DNA of 64,000 nt from Algiphilus sp. GTDB taxonomy: Bacteria; Pseudomonadota; Gammaproteobacteria; Nevskiales; Nevskiaceae. The stretch lies in contig NZ_JAGLEJ010000053.1 of assembly GCF_023145115.1 (NCBI RefSeq), positions 1-64,000 on the forward strand, written 5' to 3'. Positions 41,101 through 50,556 of the stretch are shown here, in pieces. Each line of letters begins with the position of its first letter. Within the stretch, counting starts at the first letter, position 1. Below the pieces are notes generated by a model. That model was not told where the DNA came from and searched no databases. It saw only the letters and a program-made list of their open reading frames with translations. The translations under genes were made by a program, and so were the position numbers.

Positions 41101-43672
41101 CCTGGAGTCGTTGCAGGCGCAGCTGGGCAATGTCGGCAACTTGCTGGTGCGAGAGGACATCGATCCGGCGTCGCTTTCGCAGCCGTCTGCGGGACGCAAC
41201 CGGCTGGGTGGACTGGCCGCGCTGAACGCCACCGGCCTGGGCGCCAACGGCCTCTTCATGCTGGGGCTGAACAATACGCTGACCGACTTCGTGGACGACG
41301 CGTTCGAGACCATCGGTCTCGACTTCGTCGGCGACCTGGTCGGCGGCCTGGGCGATGTGCTCGGCGGCGCGCTGGAAAGCGCCGGCAGCGCCGTCTTCGG
41401 CGGCGATCAAGAGCTGCGTGGCTACGGCATCCGGATCATCGGCGGTGCGCTCACCGACCTGATGGAGTCCGTGGTCGCGGACTCGTTCTCGCGGATACGC
41501 GAGAGCGGGGGCCTGCTCGGCGGCGGCCCCGACTACCGCACCGAGTTCGGCGACGTGCCGGATGCAGTCGGCAACCAGTTCCGCCTGATCTTCGAGCGCA
41601 TCGGGCAGGCAACCACCGAGGCCGCCAGCGTGCTCGGCGTGTCGCGCAAGCAGATTGAGTACGCACTGTCGCAGTTCGATGTCGACGAGATCCGGATCGA
41701 CCTGCAGGGCCGTACCGGCGAGGAGATCAACGAGCAGGTCAATGCGGTCTTCTCCGCGCTCTTCGACGATGTCGCCGCTGCGGTGGTGCCGTTCGTCGAT
41801 CAGTTCGCGCGTGTCGGCGAAGGTGCCGCGGAGACGCTGACGCGAATTGCGAGCAACCTCCAGGTGGCTGAAGCGGGACTCGACCGAATCGGCGCCGACT
41901 ACGGCATCCCGCTCAAGCCGGAGACCGCCGCACAGCTCGCCACCAGCCTGGTCGACGCCGCCGGCGGCTACAGCGAGTTCGCGGGGATGACTCAGTCCTT
42001 CGTCGACGACTTCCTCTCTCAGAGCGAGCGCCTTGACGTGGCATCCCGCGAAGCCACCGCCGCGCTCGCGCAGATCGGACTCCAGCTGCCCGAGACCCGT
42101 GACGGCTTCCGGCAGCTTGTCGAGGGCTTCCAGGTGACCGACGCCGCGTCGGCTCAGACGCTGACGACGCTGTTGCAGCTGGCGCCGGCGCTTGATGAGA
42201 TCTACTCCGCGAGCGAGCGTGTGCAGGAAGAGGCGCACGACCTCCGCATACGCCTGCTGCGCGCCCAGGGCGAAGAGCAGGCCGCACGCGAGGCCGATCG
42301 CCAGCAGCAGCTCGCCTCGATCAACGAGAACAACCGGGCGCTCCTGGAGCAGATTTTCGCCGCGGAGGACGCGGCGCGGGCGGAAGAGCAGCTTCGCCAG
42401 GAACGCGAATCGGCCGCGCAGCTGGCCCAGCAGCGTGCCGGCCTCGAGATCGAGTTGCTGCGTGCTCAGGGCAACGAGGAAGAGGCGCTGCGGCTGGAGC
42501 GCGAGCGCCAGATCGCGCAGATGCCGACCTCACTCCAGGCGATCCAGCGGCAGATCTTCGCGGAGCAGGACCTGGCCGCGGAGCGCCAGCGGGCGGCGGA
42601 GATTGCGGAGCAGTCTCTGTCGGTTCTGCGCGCTTTCGATCAGGCTCCAAGCGCCTTTGAAGAGGTGCTCAACAGCCTCGGGCTGGTGCGGGCAGAGCTG
42701 CCCCGGACGGCGGCAGCGATGGGCGAGTTCCTGCTGACACTGAGCGAATCGCAGCGCGCCACCCTGGCGCCGTACATCTCGGACCTGCAGAGCGTCGTGG
42801 GGAATCAGGTAGGCGCGGGCAGCTACCAACCGGCCTACGGCAACAGCGGTCAGGACGACGCTGAGCGCCGCCGCCAGGAACGCGAGGATGCACTGCGCCA
42901 AGCGTATGAAGCGGAGTCCCGCGAGCTGGAGGAGCGCGTCGACCAGTTCGGCCGCTTCACCGAGTCGCTGCGCGACTTCGGCGTCGAGCTCGACGAGCTG
43001 CTGGCCACGGCAGCATCGGGGCCGCAGCGGCTGGGCCAGCTGCGGGCAGAGTTCGACGACGTTGCCAGGCGCGCTCGGCTGGGCGAGGCCAGTGCGCTGG
43101 AGGCGTTGCCGGACGTAGGCCGATCGCTGGTCGATCAGATCCAGCGCACAGCCACGAACCGCCTGGAGTTCGACCGCCAGGTAGCGCAGGTGCGGGCGGA
43201 GGCACTGGCGGCAGCCGACACTGCCGATCGCCAGCGCAGCATCGCTGAGCAGCAACTCGACGCGTTGACGGACCAGGTCAGCGCGCTGATCGAAATCGAG
43301 CAGGCCGTGCTGTCTGTGGCAGAGGCCATCGAGCAGCTCGGCGGGCCGGGCTACGCCACCGGCGGTGTGGCCACGGGGCCGGCCAGCGGCTACGTGACGC
43401 GATTGCACGGCACCGAGGGTGTCGTGCCGTTGGAGGGCGGTCGGGCGATCCCGGTGATCACCTACGGCAATCGCAAGTCCGAGGAGCTGCTCGCGGAGAT
43501 TCTCCGGCAGCTGGAGGCCCTCAACGAAGTGGCCGATCCCGGCTTGTCGACCATCGCGGACCACACCGAGCGGACAGCCAGCGTGCTGCGCCGTTTGACG
43601 GACGGCTACCGACTGCGCGTGGCGATCGACCAGGAAGAGAACGAGTTCGTGAAGACGCAGGAGGTTGCGTAA
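38174..43672 (+). CDS. Tail tape measure protein
   Basis: 1832 residues from GTG. The N-terminal 200 residues are the tape-measure domain (GVRQIASLADTYTQLQNRIR, LNQAAVLSGASAQEAEAAMI, LSQGLASGELRGEELRSVLE, QLPVVADIIAKQMN). Long Ala/Gln coiled coils follow, with a membrane-like stretch near residue 500 (GGLALLGGPLGAAVTGLTLL). Near the C-terminus is GPGYATGGVATGPASGYVTR. Its length sets the tail length; 1832 residues would give a tail of roughly 270 nm at 1.5 Angstrom per residue. Confidence 0.93.
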   Translation: MTTQTVTLRLVANGDQLVGEIRGSRQELGRFGQEAQRAGSSANRSFDRASDSARRTHDQLGALRNQIVGVVGAFAGIQGVRQIASLADTYTQLQNRIRTVTEGQEQLADVSDRLLGIAQRTRQSWVGTAEVYARTALSAEELNVSQQDLLNFAESLNQAAVLSGASAQEAEAAMIQLSQGLASGELRGEELRSVLEQLPVVADIIAKQMNATRGDLLEFGEAGEISANIVIEAFRNAREELSERFAETLPTIEQGWMQVSNAVTEYVGRVDQATGVSSAIAGTLGDVAESITQLSVDVQTLQAIMNTGEAAFFVALAVGAGRTSSAMAGVAKRTAESIAATEQLNARNAAGAQLASSLAAARARATAATVADTRATLSAITAARAETEAQLQRANASVQAAQAAIQASRATGTAAQTSGILRRAEQELTVALRERQAAMAQLAALGQQQARVNAALASATTANTAAQARAATASTAAASALQSVSLSGRATARGISILRGGLALLGGPLGAAVTGLTLLFFWTQRNQSIANDLEPTVRTVRELADEATRLREGGGLLSNEQAEAIARSREEIERAAQAVAILTEQRNQALNAGQDDVAGELLEEINAIVAGIKDRSDAIRDLQDAIRPPTDTVTESAEEASDEVAKLIERQRTLVQALRDGAEAQEAETRARLAAKGASEQQIQTYLRLQSEEQQIRNQQEQARRAAEEVRQALADLRQDSLTAAQQVTAEFEQRMATLQDLLGENLIDDAEFRQLADSFREQFWDQIREDADEATDEIRRTFERRFGEDLSDALLDSLQTIEQVREAFGSIDGPFTQSIDRMLAGLQTFNVAAERTGEAQVQLYASGTAQMLSGVQQLASQGSSAYEQIGIAVQALQSITAIQAILNAGATGDPFTAVARMATMAGIVASLGVSVAGAFSGGGSGYQPGDITGSTGRGTVFGAPDTESASIANSVDLTAEAAQELVGINTRMLRSLESLQAQLGNVGNLLVREDIDPASLSQPSAGRNRLGGLAALNATGLGANGLFMLGLNNTLTDFVDDAFETIGLDFVGDLVGGLGDVLGGALESAGSAVFGGDQELRGYGIRIIGGALTDLMESVVADSFSRIRESGGLLGGGPDYRTEFGDVPDAVGNQFRLIFERIGQATTEAASVLGVSRKQIEYALSQFDVDEIRIDLQGRTGEEINEQVNAVFSALFDDVAAAVVPFVDQFARVGEGAAETLTRIASNLQVAEAGLDRIGADYGIPLKPETAAQLATSLVDAAGGYSEFAGMTQSFVDDFLSQSERLDVASREATAALAQIGLQLPETRDGFRQLVEGFQVTDAASAQTLTTLLQLAPALDEIYSASERVQEEAHDLRIRLLRAQGEEQAAREADRQQQLASINENNRALLEQIFAAEDAARAEEQLRQERESAAQLAQQRAGLEIELLRAQGNEEEALRLERERQIAQMPTSLQAIQRQIFAEQDLAAERQRAAEIAEQSLSVLRAFDQAPSAFEEVLNSLGLVRAELPRTAAAMGEFLLTLSESQRATLAPYISDLQSVVGNQVGAGSYQPAYGNSGQDDAERRRQEREDALRQAYEAESRELEERVDQFGRFTESLRDFGVELDELLATAASGPQRLGQLRAEFDDVARRARLGEASALEALPDVGRSLVDQIQRTATNRLEFDRQVAQVRAEALAAADTADRQRSIAEQQLDALTDQVSALIEIEQAVLSVAEAIEQLGGPGYATGGVATGPASGYVTRLHGTEGVVPLEGGRAIPVITYGNRKSEELLAEILRQLEALNEVADPGLSTIADHTERTASVLRRLTDGYRLRVAIDQEENEFVKTQEVA

Positions 43673-45960
43673 TGCGCATGGTCGTGCCAGCGCAGATCAG
43701 CGAGACCGAGCTGATTGCCAGCAACATCGTCGAGGACGACGCGCCGGCCTACGACGATGAGGTGACCTACGACACCAGCGACCAGGTGCAGCTCGATCAC
43801 CGTGTCTACGAATCCACGGCCGATGGCAACACCGATCACCCCGTCGGCTCGGCGAACTGGACCGACCTGGGCCCGACGAATCGGTACCGGATGTTCGACC
43901 AGACTTCCACCCGCGTGTCCCTGCGGACGGGGGCGATCGACGTCACCGTGCAGCCCGACCAGCTCATCAACGCAGTGTCGCTCATCAACTGCCGCGGGCT
44001 GTCCGCAACCGTGCAGGTGCTGGATGATGACGAGGGCGTGCTCTACAGCAGCACCCGGTCGCTGGTCGAGCACGGCGAAATCAGTGACTGGTGGAGCTAC
44101 TTCTACGCGCCGATCGAGCAGCTGCGCCAGGTCTCGTTCCTGGACCTGCCGAACATCCGCGGCGCGAAGATCCGCATCCTGGTGACCGCCGGCGGCGCGG
44201 TGGCGCAGATCGGCGAGGCGGTTCTCGGCGCCCAGGCGGACACCGGGCTCACCTACTTCGACACGAGCCTCGACGTCGACGACTTCAGCCGGCGGGACGA
44301 GGACGACTTCGGCAACGTCACCATCGTCAAGCGCGGGTACCGGGACGTGATCGGCTACAACGTGCGGATCAACACGCCGCAGGTGCAGTCCGTGCGCCGC
44401 CGCTTGCTGCTGGCCCGCCAGAGGGTGGTCTTGTGGATCGGTGCCCCCTACCGGGAAGAGACCATCGTGCTCGGCTTCTACGAGCAGCTCCGCATCAGCA
44501 TCAAGGGCGCGAAGATCACCCGCGCCACTATCGACGTGGTGAGCCTGGTCGTTGAGGACACCGACCCATTCTATGGCGAGGTCGCGGTGAACACGCCGGA
44601 GATCCTCACGCCGTCGTTCGGCAGCGATATGCCAGCCAACGGCCGCTTTCTTGCGAGCGCGTTCAGCACCAGCCCGGAGGGCGACGACAGCGCTGCGCAC
44701 GGCGATTGGGAGATCGCCACCGACCAGGCGTTCGGCAGCGTAGTGCTCAGCACCTACGACGACGTCGCCGCCATCACCAGCTGGTCGCCGGACATGAGCA
44801 GCCTGACCGAGGACGCCGAGTATTGGGTTCGCCACCGCCGTGCCGGCACCACCGCCGGCGACAGCGCCTGGGCGACCCCCATCAAGATCGTTGCCCGCCC
44901 CGCCGTCACCATCGACACCCCGGCCATCACAACCCCCGCGGCGAGCGCCACCCACGCACTCGACGTGCCCATCGAGAGCAGCGCCTACGCCACCACCGGA
45001 GGCGATGGCGACGCCCAGGCGTCGGCCAGCTGGCAGATCGCGACCGATGCGGGATTCACGTCCATCGAGGCCGAGTCGCTGCACGACACCGAGAACCTGA
45101 CCAGCTGGCTGCCGCCGCCCACCGTGGCCACCGGCGTCACGCGCTATGTGCGCGTGCGGCACGAGGGCGCGCTCACCGGCAACGGCACCTGGTCGCCCGG
45201 CGTCGAATGCACGTTCGCCGTGCCGGCGAGCCAGCAGGAATGGACGACGCCGGGCACGTACGAATTCATCGTGCCCAACGGCATCACCGCGCTGGCCGGC
45301 CTGTGTATCGGTGCGGGGGCGCAGGGCGCGTTCAAGCTCAACAGCCAGGTTGGCAGCAACCCGCACGGCGGCGGCGGCGGTGCGCTGCGCTGGCGCAACG
45401 CCATCGCAGTGACGCCGGGCGAGCCGCTCACTGTCGAGGTCGGCGCTAGCGGCCCGAATGGTGGCGACTGCCGCATCCGGCGCGGCAGTACCACGCTGCT
45501 GTGGGCACAGGGCGGCCAGGGCCGCGAGGGCGGCATCGGCACTGCCATCGGCGGCGATGTCGGGGGAGGCAACGGCGGGCGAGGTGGGTACGGCCGCGTC
45601 TACAGCACCGCGATTACCGTCGGCGGTGGCGGCGGGGCCGGCGGTTACCAGGGCGACGCGAACAGTGAAACCGGCGGCGCGGCCAGTAATGGCCCCGGCT
45701 CGCACACCCAATCCCTGCCCGCGATCGCCACCGGCGGCGGGGGCGGCGGCCTTGACGGGGAAGGCGCCGCCGGCGCCACCAATAGCGCCGAGGGCGGCTC
45801 CGGCGGCGAGAACGGAGCCAGCTCCGGCGGCGACTACGGCGGCGGCGGACCCGGCTATTGCTACACCAGCGGCGCTCCCGTCCCCGGCGGCGCCGGCGCC
45901 GTCCGCATCCTCTGGGGCGCGGGCCGCGCGTACCCCGACACCAACACCGCAGACGTGTAG
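43672..45960 (+). CDS. Tail protein with Fn3-like repeats and polyglycine domain
   Basis: 762 residues. Residues 1-300 are a tail-associated domain (WTDLGPTNRYRMFDQTSTRV, DDFSRRDEDDFGNVTIVKRG). Residues about 305-520 hold two Fn3-like repeats (HGDWEIATDQAFGSVVLSTY and ASWQIATDAGFTSIEAESLH). From about 525 on is a Gly-rich receptor-binding-like domain (GGGGGALRWRN, GGNGGRGGYGRVYSTAITVG, GGGGGAGGYQ, GGDYGGGGPGYCYTSG) that recalls polyglycine-helix adhesins such as phage S16 gp38. It probably contacts the cell surface. The start overlaps the tape measure stop by one base. Confidence 0.72.
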   Translation: MRMVVPAQISETELIASNIVEDDAPAYDDEVTYDTSDQVQLDHRVYESTADGNTDHPVGSANWTDLGPTNRYRMFDQTSTRVSLRTGAIDVTVQPDQLINAVSLINCRGLSATVQVLDDDEGVLYSSTRSLVEHGEISDWWSYFYAPIEQLRQVSFLDLPNIRGAKIRILVTAGGAVAQIGEAVLGAQADTGLTYFDTSLDVDDFSRRDEDDFGNVTIVKRGYRDVIGYNVRINTPQVQSVRRRLLLARQRVVLWIGAPYREETIVLGFYEQLRISIKGAKITRATIDVVSLVVEDTDPFYGEVAVNTPEILTPSFGSDMPANGRFLASAFSTSPEGDDSAAHGDWEIATDQAFGSVVLSTYDDVAAITSWSPDMSSLTEDAEYWVRHRRAGTTAGDSAWATPIKIVARPAVTIDTPAITTPAASATHALDVPIESSAYATTGGDGDAQASASWQIATDAGFTSIEAESLHDTENLTSWLPPPTVATGVTRYVRVRHEGALTGNGTWSPGVECTFAVPASQQEWTTPGTYEFIVPNGITALAGLCIGAGAQGAFKLNSQVGSNPHGGGGGALRWRNAIAVTPGEPLTVEVGASGPNGGDCRIRRGSTTLLWAQGGQGREGGIGTAIGGDVGGGNGGRGGYGRVYSTAITVGGGGGAGGYQGDANSETGGAASNGPGSHTQSLPAIATGGGGGGLDGEGAAGATNSAEGGSGGENGASSGGDYGGGGPGYCYTSGAPVPGGAGAVRILWGAGRAYPDTNTADV

Positions 45961-45969
45961 GAGCTGATC

Positions 45970-46659
45970 ATGGCTGCACCCGACCCCTCATCCGCACCGC
46001 CCACCCCGCCGTCGAGGCTCGACGACGGGCCGGCGTTCTCGTCGAAGGCCGACGCCTTCATCGCCTGGTTCGCCCCATTCTTCAGCTACCTCACCGCGGC
46101 CGTCACCTACATCCAGACGCAGGTGCAGGCCGTGGTCGACGCCGGCCTGGACAACGCCGCGCAGAACGCCGCCGACGCCCAGGCGGCGGCCGGCACGGCA
46201 TCGAATGCCGCCGATGAGGCTGTCGAGGCCCGGGATGAAACGGAATCGCTGCGCGACGATGCCCAGGACTACCGCGACCAAGCCCAGGCCGCCGCTGCCC
46301 AGGCCGCCGCTGCCCAGGCGAACGGCTGGGAGGTCGTGCAGGACCTCGGCACGGTCAACGGCAGCGTCGCCGTCGACCTGTCCGCCGGCACCTACATCGT
46401 CGCGAGCATCGACGACGACGTGACCTGGTCGTTCACCAACCCGCCGCCCGACGAGGCCGCCGGCGGCATCACGATGGAGCTGACCGACGCCAGCGGCGGC
46501 ACCGCCGTCCACACCTGGCCGGCCGGCACCAAGTGGCCCGGCGGCGCCGCCCCCACGCCCACCTCCGGCGGCACCGACCTGCTCGCATTCGCGATCCGGA
46601 CCGATGATGCGAGCGCCGTCACGCTGGTCGGCACGCGGGCGCTGGAGAATGTCCTGTGA
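45970..46659 (+). CDS. Tail fibre/collar-type protein with coiled coil
   Basis: 229 residues. After a Pro/Ser-rich start (SSAPPTPPSRLDDGPAFSSK) comes FIAWFAPFFSYLTAAVTYIQ and an Ala/Gln/Asp coiled coil (QNAADAQAAAGTASNAADEA, RDQAQAAAAQAAAAQANGWE). The end is a beta domain (GTVNGSVAVDLSAGTYIVAS and TKWPGGAAPTPTSGGTDLLA). This is a common tail-fibre plan, with a trimeric coil and a beta tip. Its stop overlaps the next start. Confidence 0.68.
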   Translation: MAAPDPSSAPPTPPSRLDDGPAFSSKADAFIAWFAPFFSYLTAAVTYIQTQVQAVVDAGLDNAAQNAADAQAAAGTASNAADEAVEARDETESLRDDAQDYRDQAQAAAAQAAAAQANGWEVVQDLGTVNGSVAVDLSAGTYIVASIDDDVTWSFTNPPPDEAAGGITMELTDASGGTAVHTWPAGTKWPGGAAPTPTSGGTDLLAFAIRTDDASAVTLVGTRALENVL

Positions 46660-47432
46660 ACAACCTCGGCCTGATGCTACTAGCCGCAGCTGGGGCAGGT
46701 GGCGGCCCAACGAACCCCGATTTCGCTGGAGGAGAAGGCACGGAAGGCAACCCGTACCGCGTTGCCAACGCGACCCAGCTGGACAATATTCGGCACTACG
46801 GCGGAGCCCACTTCGAGTTGATCGCAGACATCGACCTGGTAGCAGCCGGCATCACAAACTGGGAGCCAATCAGGGCCGATTTCGTGCTCGACGGGCGCGG
46901 GCACAAGATCACGAACTTCAATTCCGACGGCACGAACAGCGACCGGCATGCTGGATTCAGTGACGCAACCACCCATTCAATCGAGATTCGGAGGCTCGCA
47001 ATCTACGGTGGGGCCGCGGGCATCGTCGTATCCAGCGCGCGCTATTGTGGCTACCTCTGTGTCGGTGCATATAACTCGCCAAATTTCGTACTTGAGGACT
47101 GTCTGGCGGTCGGGAAGTACACCACTGGAGGCGACCGCGGCACAGCGATTCTCGGCATCGCAAATCAGCCCACCACGGTATTGCGACGCTGTGTCGCAAT
47201 CTGCGAAATGGTTGACGGGCCCGGGAGAGGCGGAGGGGTCTACTACGACTTTAGCTCGACCCAGACTGTCGAAAACTGCTTCTTCGACTCAGATCTGCGC
47301 GGCGATTCAGACAGCGACGGAGGTATCCCGAAAACGTCGGCAGAGCTGACCAACCAGGCGACGTACACCGGATTCGACTTCGTCAACACGTGGCAAATGG
47401 GCGCGTCTTACGCCGAGCTACGCGTCGCATGA
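46656..47432 (+). CDS. Tail fibre tip protein with GLUG-type beta-helix
   Basis: 258 residues. NPYRVANATQLDNIRHYGGA, HFELIADIDLVAAGITNWEP and IRADFVLDGRGHKITNFNSD are a GLUG-like repeat and DG.GH.I signature, followed by parallel beta-helix-like turns with several Cys (SARYCGYLCVGAYNS, VLEDCLAVGKY, VLRRCVAICEM, VENCFFDSDLRG). A surface-binding role is likely. It is the last structural gene of the rightward operon. Confidence 0.65.
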   Translation: MNNLGLMLLAAAGAGGGPTNPDFAGGEGTEGNPYRVANATQLDNIRHYGGAHFELIADIDLVAAGITNWEPIRADFVLDGRGHKITNFNSDGTNSDRHAGFSDATTHSIEIRRLAIYGGAAGIVVSSARYCGYLCVGAYNSPNFVLEDCLAVGKYTTGGDRGTAILGIANQPTTVLRRCVAICEMVDGPGRGGGVYYDFSSTQTVENCFFDSDLRGDSDSDGGIPKTSAELTNQATYTGFDFVNTWQMGASYAELRVA

Positions 47433-47571
47433 CAGCCAGAAAGGGACAGCGACCGCGACGTGCGCCAACACGCCGCGGCCGCCAATACACGGCGCAAAGG
47501 GCCGTGCACCAGCCAAGGCTGCCCCGCCGTGCACACGGCACGGGGAGCCTATCACCGAGAGATCGGAGGCG

Positions 47572-47670
47572 ATGCACAGCCCCAACCCCATCATTCCGTG
47601 GATAGGCGGCAAGCGCCGACTGGCGCCGCACATCCTTCCCCTGTTTCCCGACCACGCCTGCTACAGTGAA
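47572..47670 (+). pseudogene. dam: Truncated DNA adenine methylase (N-terminus only)
   Basis: MHSPNPIIPWIGGKRRLAPH and ILPLFPDHACYSE match the start of D12-class N6-adenine methyltransferases (PWIGGKR, then CYVEPFAGG). The match stops at CYSE, before the FAGG motif; the rest (SAM site, DPPY) is gone. The frame stays open through foreign sequence into the SRAP gene downstream. It is a deletion or recombination scar in a phage DNA-modification locus. Confidence 0.72.
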
Positions 47671-47859
47671 CGGAATCACCGGCGGGCTGACTCGGTGTGC
47701 CGCAGCGATGCACAGCAGGCGCAGCCGCGCTCGGACCTCCACCTCTTGCGCCGCCGACCAGTCGCGCTCAAGCGCACCCGCGGCAGCCATCAGCGCGTCG
47801 CGCAAGGCGTCGTCGCTGTAGTGCATATAGGGATTCGAGCGTGGACGGTCGCGGGTCAT
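47665..47859 (-). CDS. Small phage protein, 3' end truncated at junction
   Basis: About 65 residues, MTRDRPRSNPYMHYSDDALR, DALMAAAGALERDWSAAQEV, EVRARLRLLCIAAAHRVSPP, followed by the dam junction, where the frame runs on for about 95 codons of antisense sequence before a stop. The real C-terminus is probably lost. It is divergent from the SRAP gene with 57 bp between starts. The function is unknown. Confidence 0.45.
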
Positions 47860-47916
47860 GGCAGCCGGAATGTACACCGGTGGGCGCCGCGTTTCGCGCG
47901 CGGCATACTGCCGTTC

Positions 47917-48588
47917 ATGTGTGGCCGATACGTCACCCCGGCAGAGCGCGAGATGGAGGCCGCGATCGCGGCGCGCAACCGCGCACCCTATCCGGCCTGG
48001 GCGCGCGCCTGGAACGTCGCGCCAGCCATGCGGATCCCGATGGCGCGCCTGGACGGCGAGCGCGTCATCGATGCCGCCAAGTGGGGTTTCATTCCGCACT
48101 GGTGGCGCGACGCCAAGCCCCCGCGGTTCAACACCAACGCCACACTCGAGAAAGCGCCGACCAGCGGCATGTGGCGCCACGCCTACCGCCACCAGCGCTG
48201 CCTGGTGCCGACGCTAGGCTGGTACGAATGGTGCCGGGAGGAGCTGGTCGACGAAGAAACCGGCGAGATCCAGACCGTCAAGCAGCCGTACTGGCACCAC
48301 CGCGGCGGCGCGGTCTTCTGCCTGGGCGGCATCTACTCCGCGATCGAGATCGACGGCGAGCCCCGCCTGACGGTCGCAATCGTCACCCGCCCGGCGGAGG
48401 GCCCGGCCGCCGACATCCACAGCAGAATGCCCTGGGTGATCCCGGCAGGCGCGAACGACGCCTGGCTGAACCCCGAGGTCTCCGACCCGGATCAGGACAG
48501 CTACGAATTCGAGGTCGAGATCAGGCGCGTCAGCCGCTACGTCAACAGCTCACGCCACCAAGGCGAGCAGTGCGTTCAGGCGGCCTAA
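47917..48588 (+). CDS. SRAP (YedK/HMCES) family protein
   Basis: 223 residues starting MCGRYVTPAEREMEAAIAAR; the catalytic Cys2 is exposed after Met removal, which fixes this start over the longer open frame. AWNVAPAMRIPMARLDGERV, KWGFIPHWWRD, RFNTNATLEKAP, RCLVPTLGWYEWCRE (Glu) and ADIHSRMPWVIP (His) give the full active site. YedK/HMCES proteins cross-link to abasic sites in single-stranded DNA. It would protect replicating phage DNA, or host DNA, and is the last gene before the prophage end. Confidence 0.9.
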   Translation: MCGRYVTPAEREMEAAIAARNRAPYPAWARAWNVAPAMRIPMARLDGERVIDAAKWGFIPHWWRDAKPPRFNTNATLEKAPTSGMWRHAYRHQRCLVPTLGWYEWCREELVDEETGEIQTVKQPYWHHRGGAVFCLGGIYSAIEIDGEPRLTVAIVTRPAEGPAADIHSRMPWVIPAGANDAWLNPEVSDPDQDSYEFEVEIRRVSRYVNSSRHQGEQCVQAA

Positions 48589-48594
48589 AAATCG

Positions 48595-48654
48595 CCCTAA
48601 AATGCCTGTCGCAACTCAAGTGTCGGAGCGTTGCAAGTTAAGTGTCGCGTTACA
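48595..48654. repeat. Prophage right end repeats (transposase-binding)
   Basis: Two inverted copies of the left-end motif lie here. The inner is GCAACTCAAGTGTCG (48611-48625), an exact reverse match to the left end. The outer is GTTGCAAGTTAAGTGTCGCG (48630-48649), diverged, ending in TTACA. CCCTAAAATGCC (48595-48606) pairs with the left-end block. The phage terminus is placed at the final CA (48653-48654). Two copies on the right against one on the left is uneven. Confidence 0.75.
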
Positions 48655-48688
48655 TACTGCACAGCTGGATGGTTGCTGGAAGCGGGTT

Positions 48689-48764
48689 TGGTGGGCCCAC
48701 CAGGATTCGAACCTGGAACCAAAGGATTATGAGTCCTCTGCTCTAACCGTTGAGCTATAGGCCC
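48689..48764 (-). tRNA. tRNA with CAU anticodon, probably tRNA-Ile2
   Basis: 76 nt including encoded CCA. On the minus strand it reads GGGCCTATAGCTCAACGGTT and so on: acceptor GGGCCTA pairs with TGGGCCC, the D arm is AGCTC...GAGC, the anticodon loop is CTCATAA (CAU), and the T arm is CCAGGTTCGAATCCTGG. CAU occurs in Met, initiator Met and lysidine-modified Ile2 tRNAs. G1-C72 excludes the initiator, and the acceptor and anticodon stem (GGACTCATAATCC) look more like Ile2 than elongator Met. It lies 34 bp from the prophage right end. Confidence 0.92.
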
Positions 48765-48921
48765 GTGCAATCGCCGGACGCGATGCCATTCGCCGTTGCG
48801 CGGGCACAACGACGCTGCCCGACCCGACCGCCGGGGAAGGTTAGCCGATTCACCGCTTTTGTCGCTGCCACCCCGGCATCCATTACAATCCCGCGCCCCC
48901 CAGCCGTGCACCTTTACGCCG

Positions 48922-50514
<1,593 letters not shown>

Positions 50515-50556
50515 GGATGGTGCTGGCCGGCTGACGCCGGGACCCCCTCACCCTGG

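Larger units (their letters stand above)
10069..48654. mobile_element. Mu-like (B3-like) transposable prophage
   Basis: About 38.6 kb bounded by inverted terminal repeats and containing a full set of Mu-type genes: repressor and Ner-like protein, DDE transposase, B ATPase, Gam-like protein, GemA, Mor, lysis genes, terminase gp27/gp28, DUF935 portal, gpF, gpG, gpI, gpT, gp36/gp37-type proteins, a tape measure and tail fibres. The tail set (tube, frameshifted chaperone, tape measure, no sheath) suggests a siphovirus. Immunity lies near the middle, with early plus first-half late genes leftward and second-half late genes rightward. This extends the early-region inversion described for phage B3. 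No five-base target duplication is visible at the inferred ends. Confidence 0.93.

Noticed and set aside
48689..48764. tRNA gene as phage attachment site
   Set aside because: The prophage has a DDE transposase and no integrase, and the tRNA is intact with no repeat of its 3' end at the left boundary; closeness is chance or target preference.
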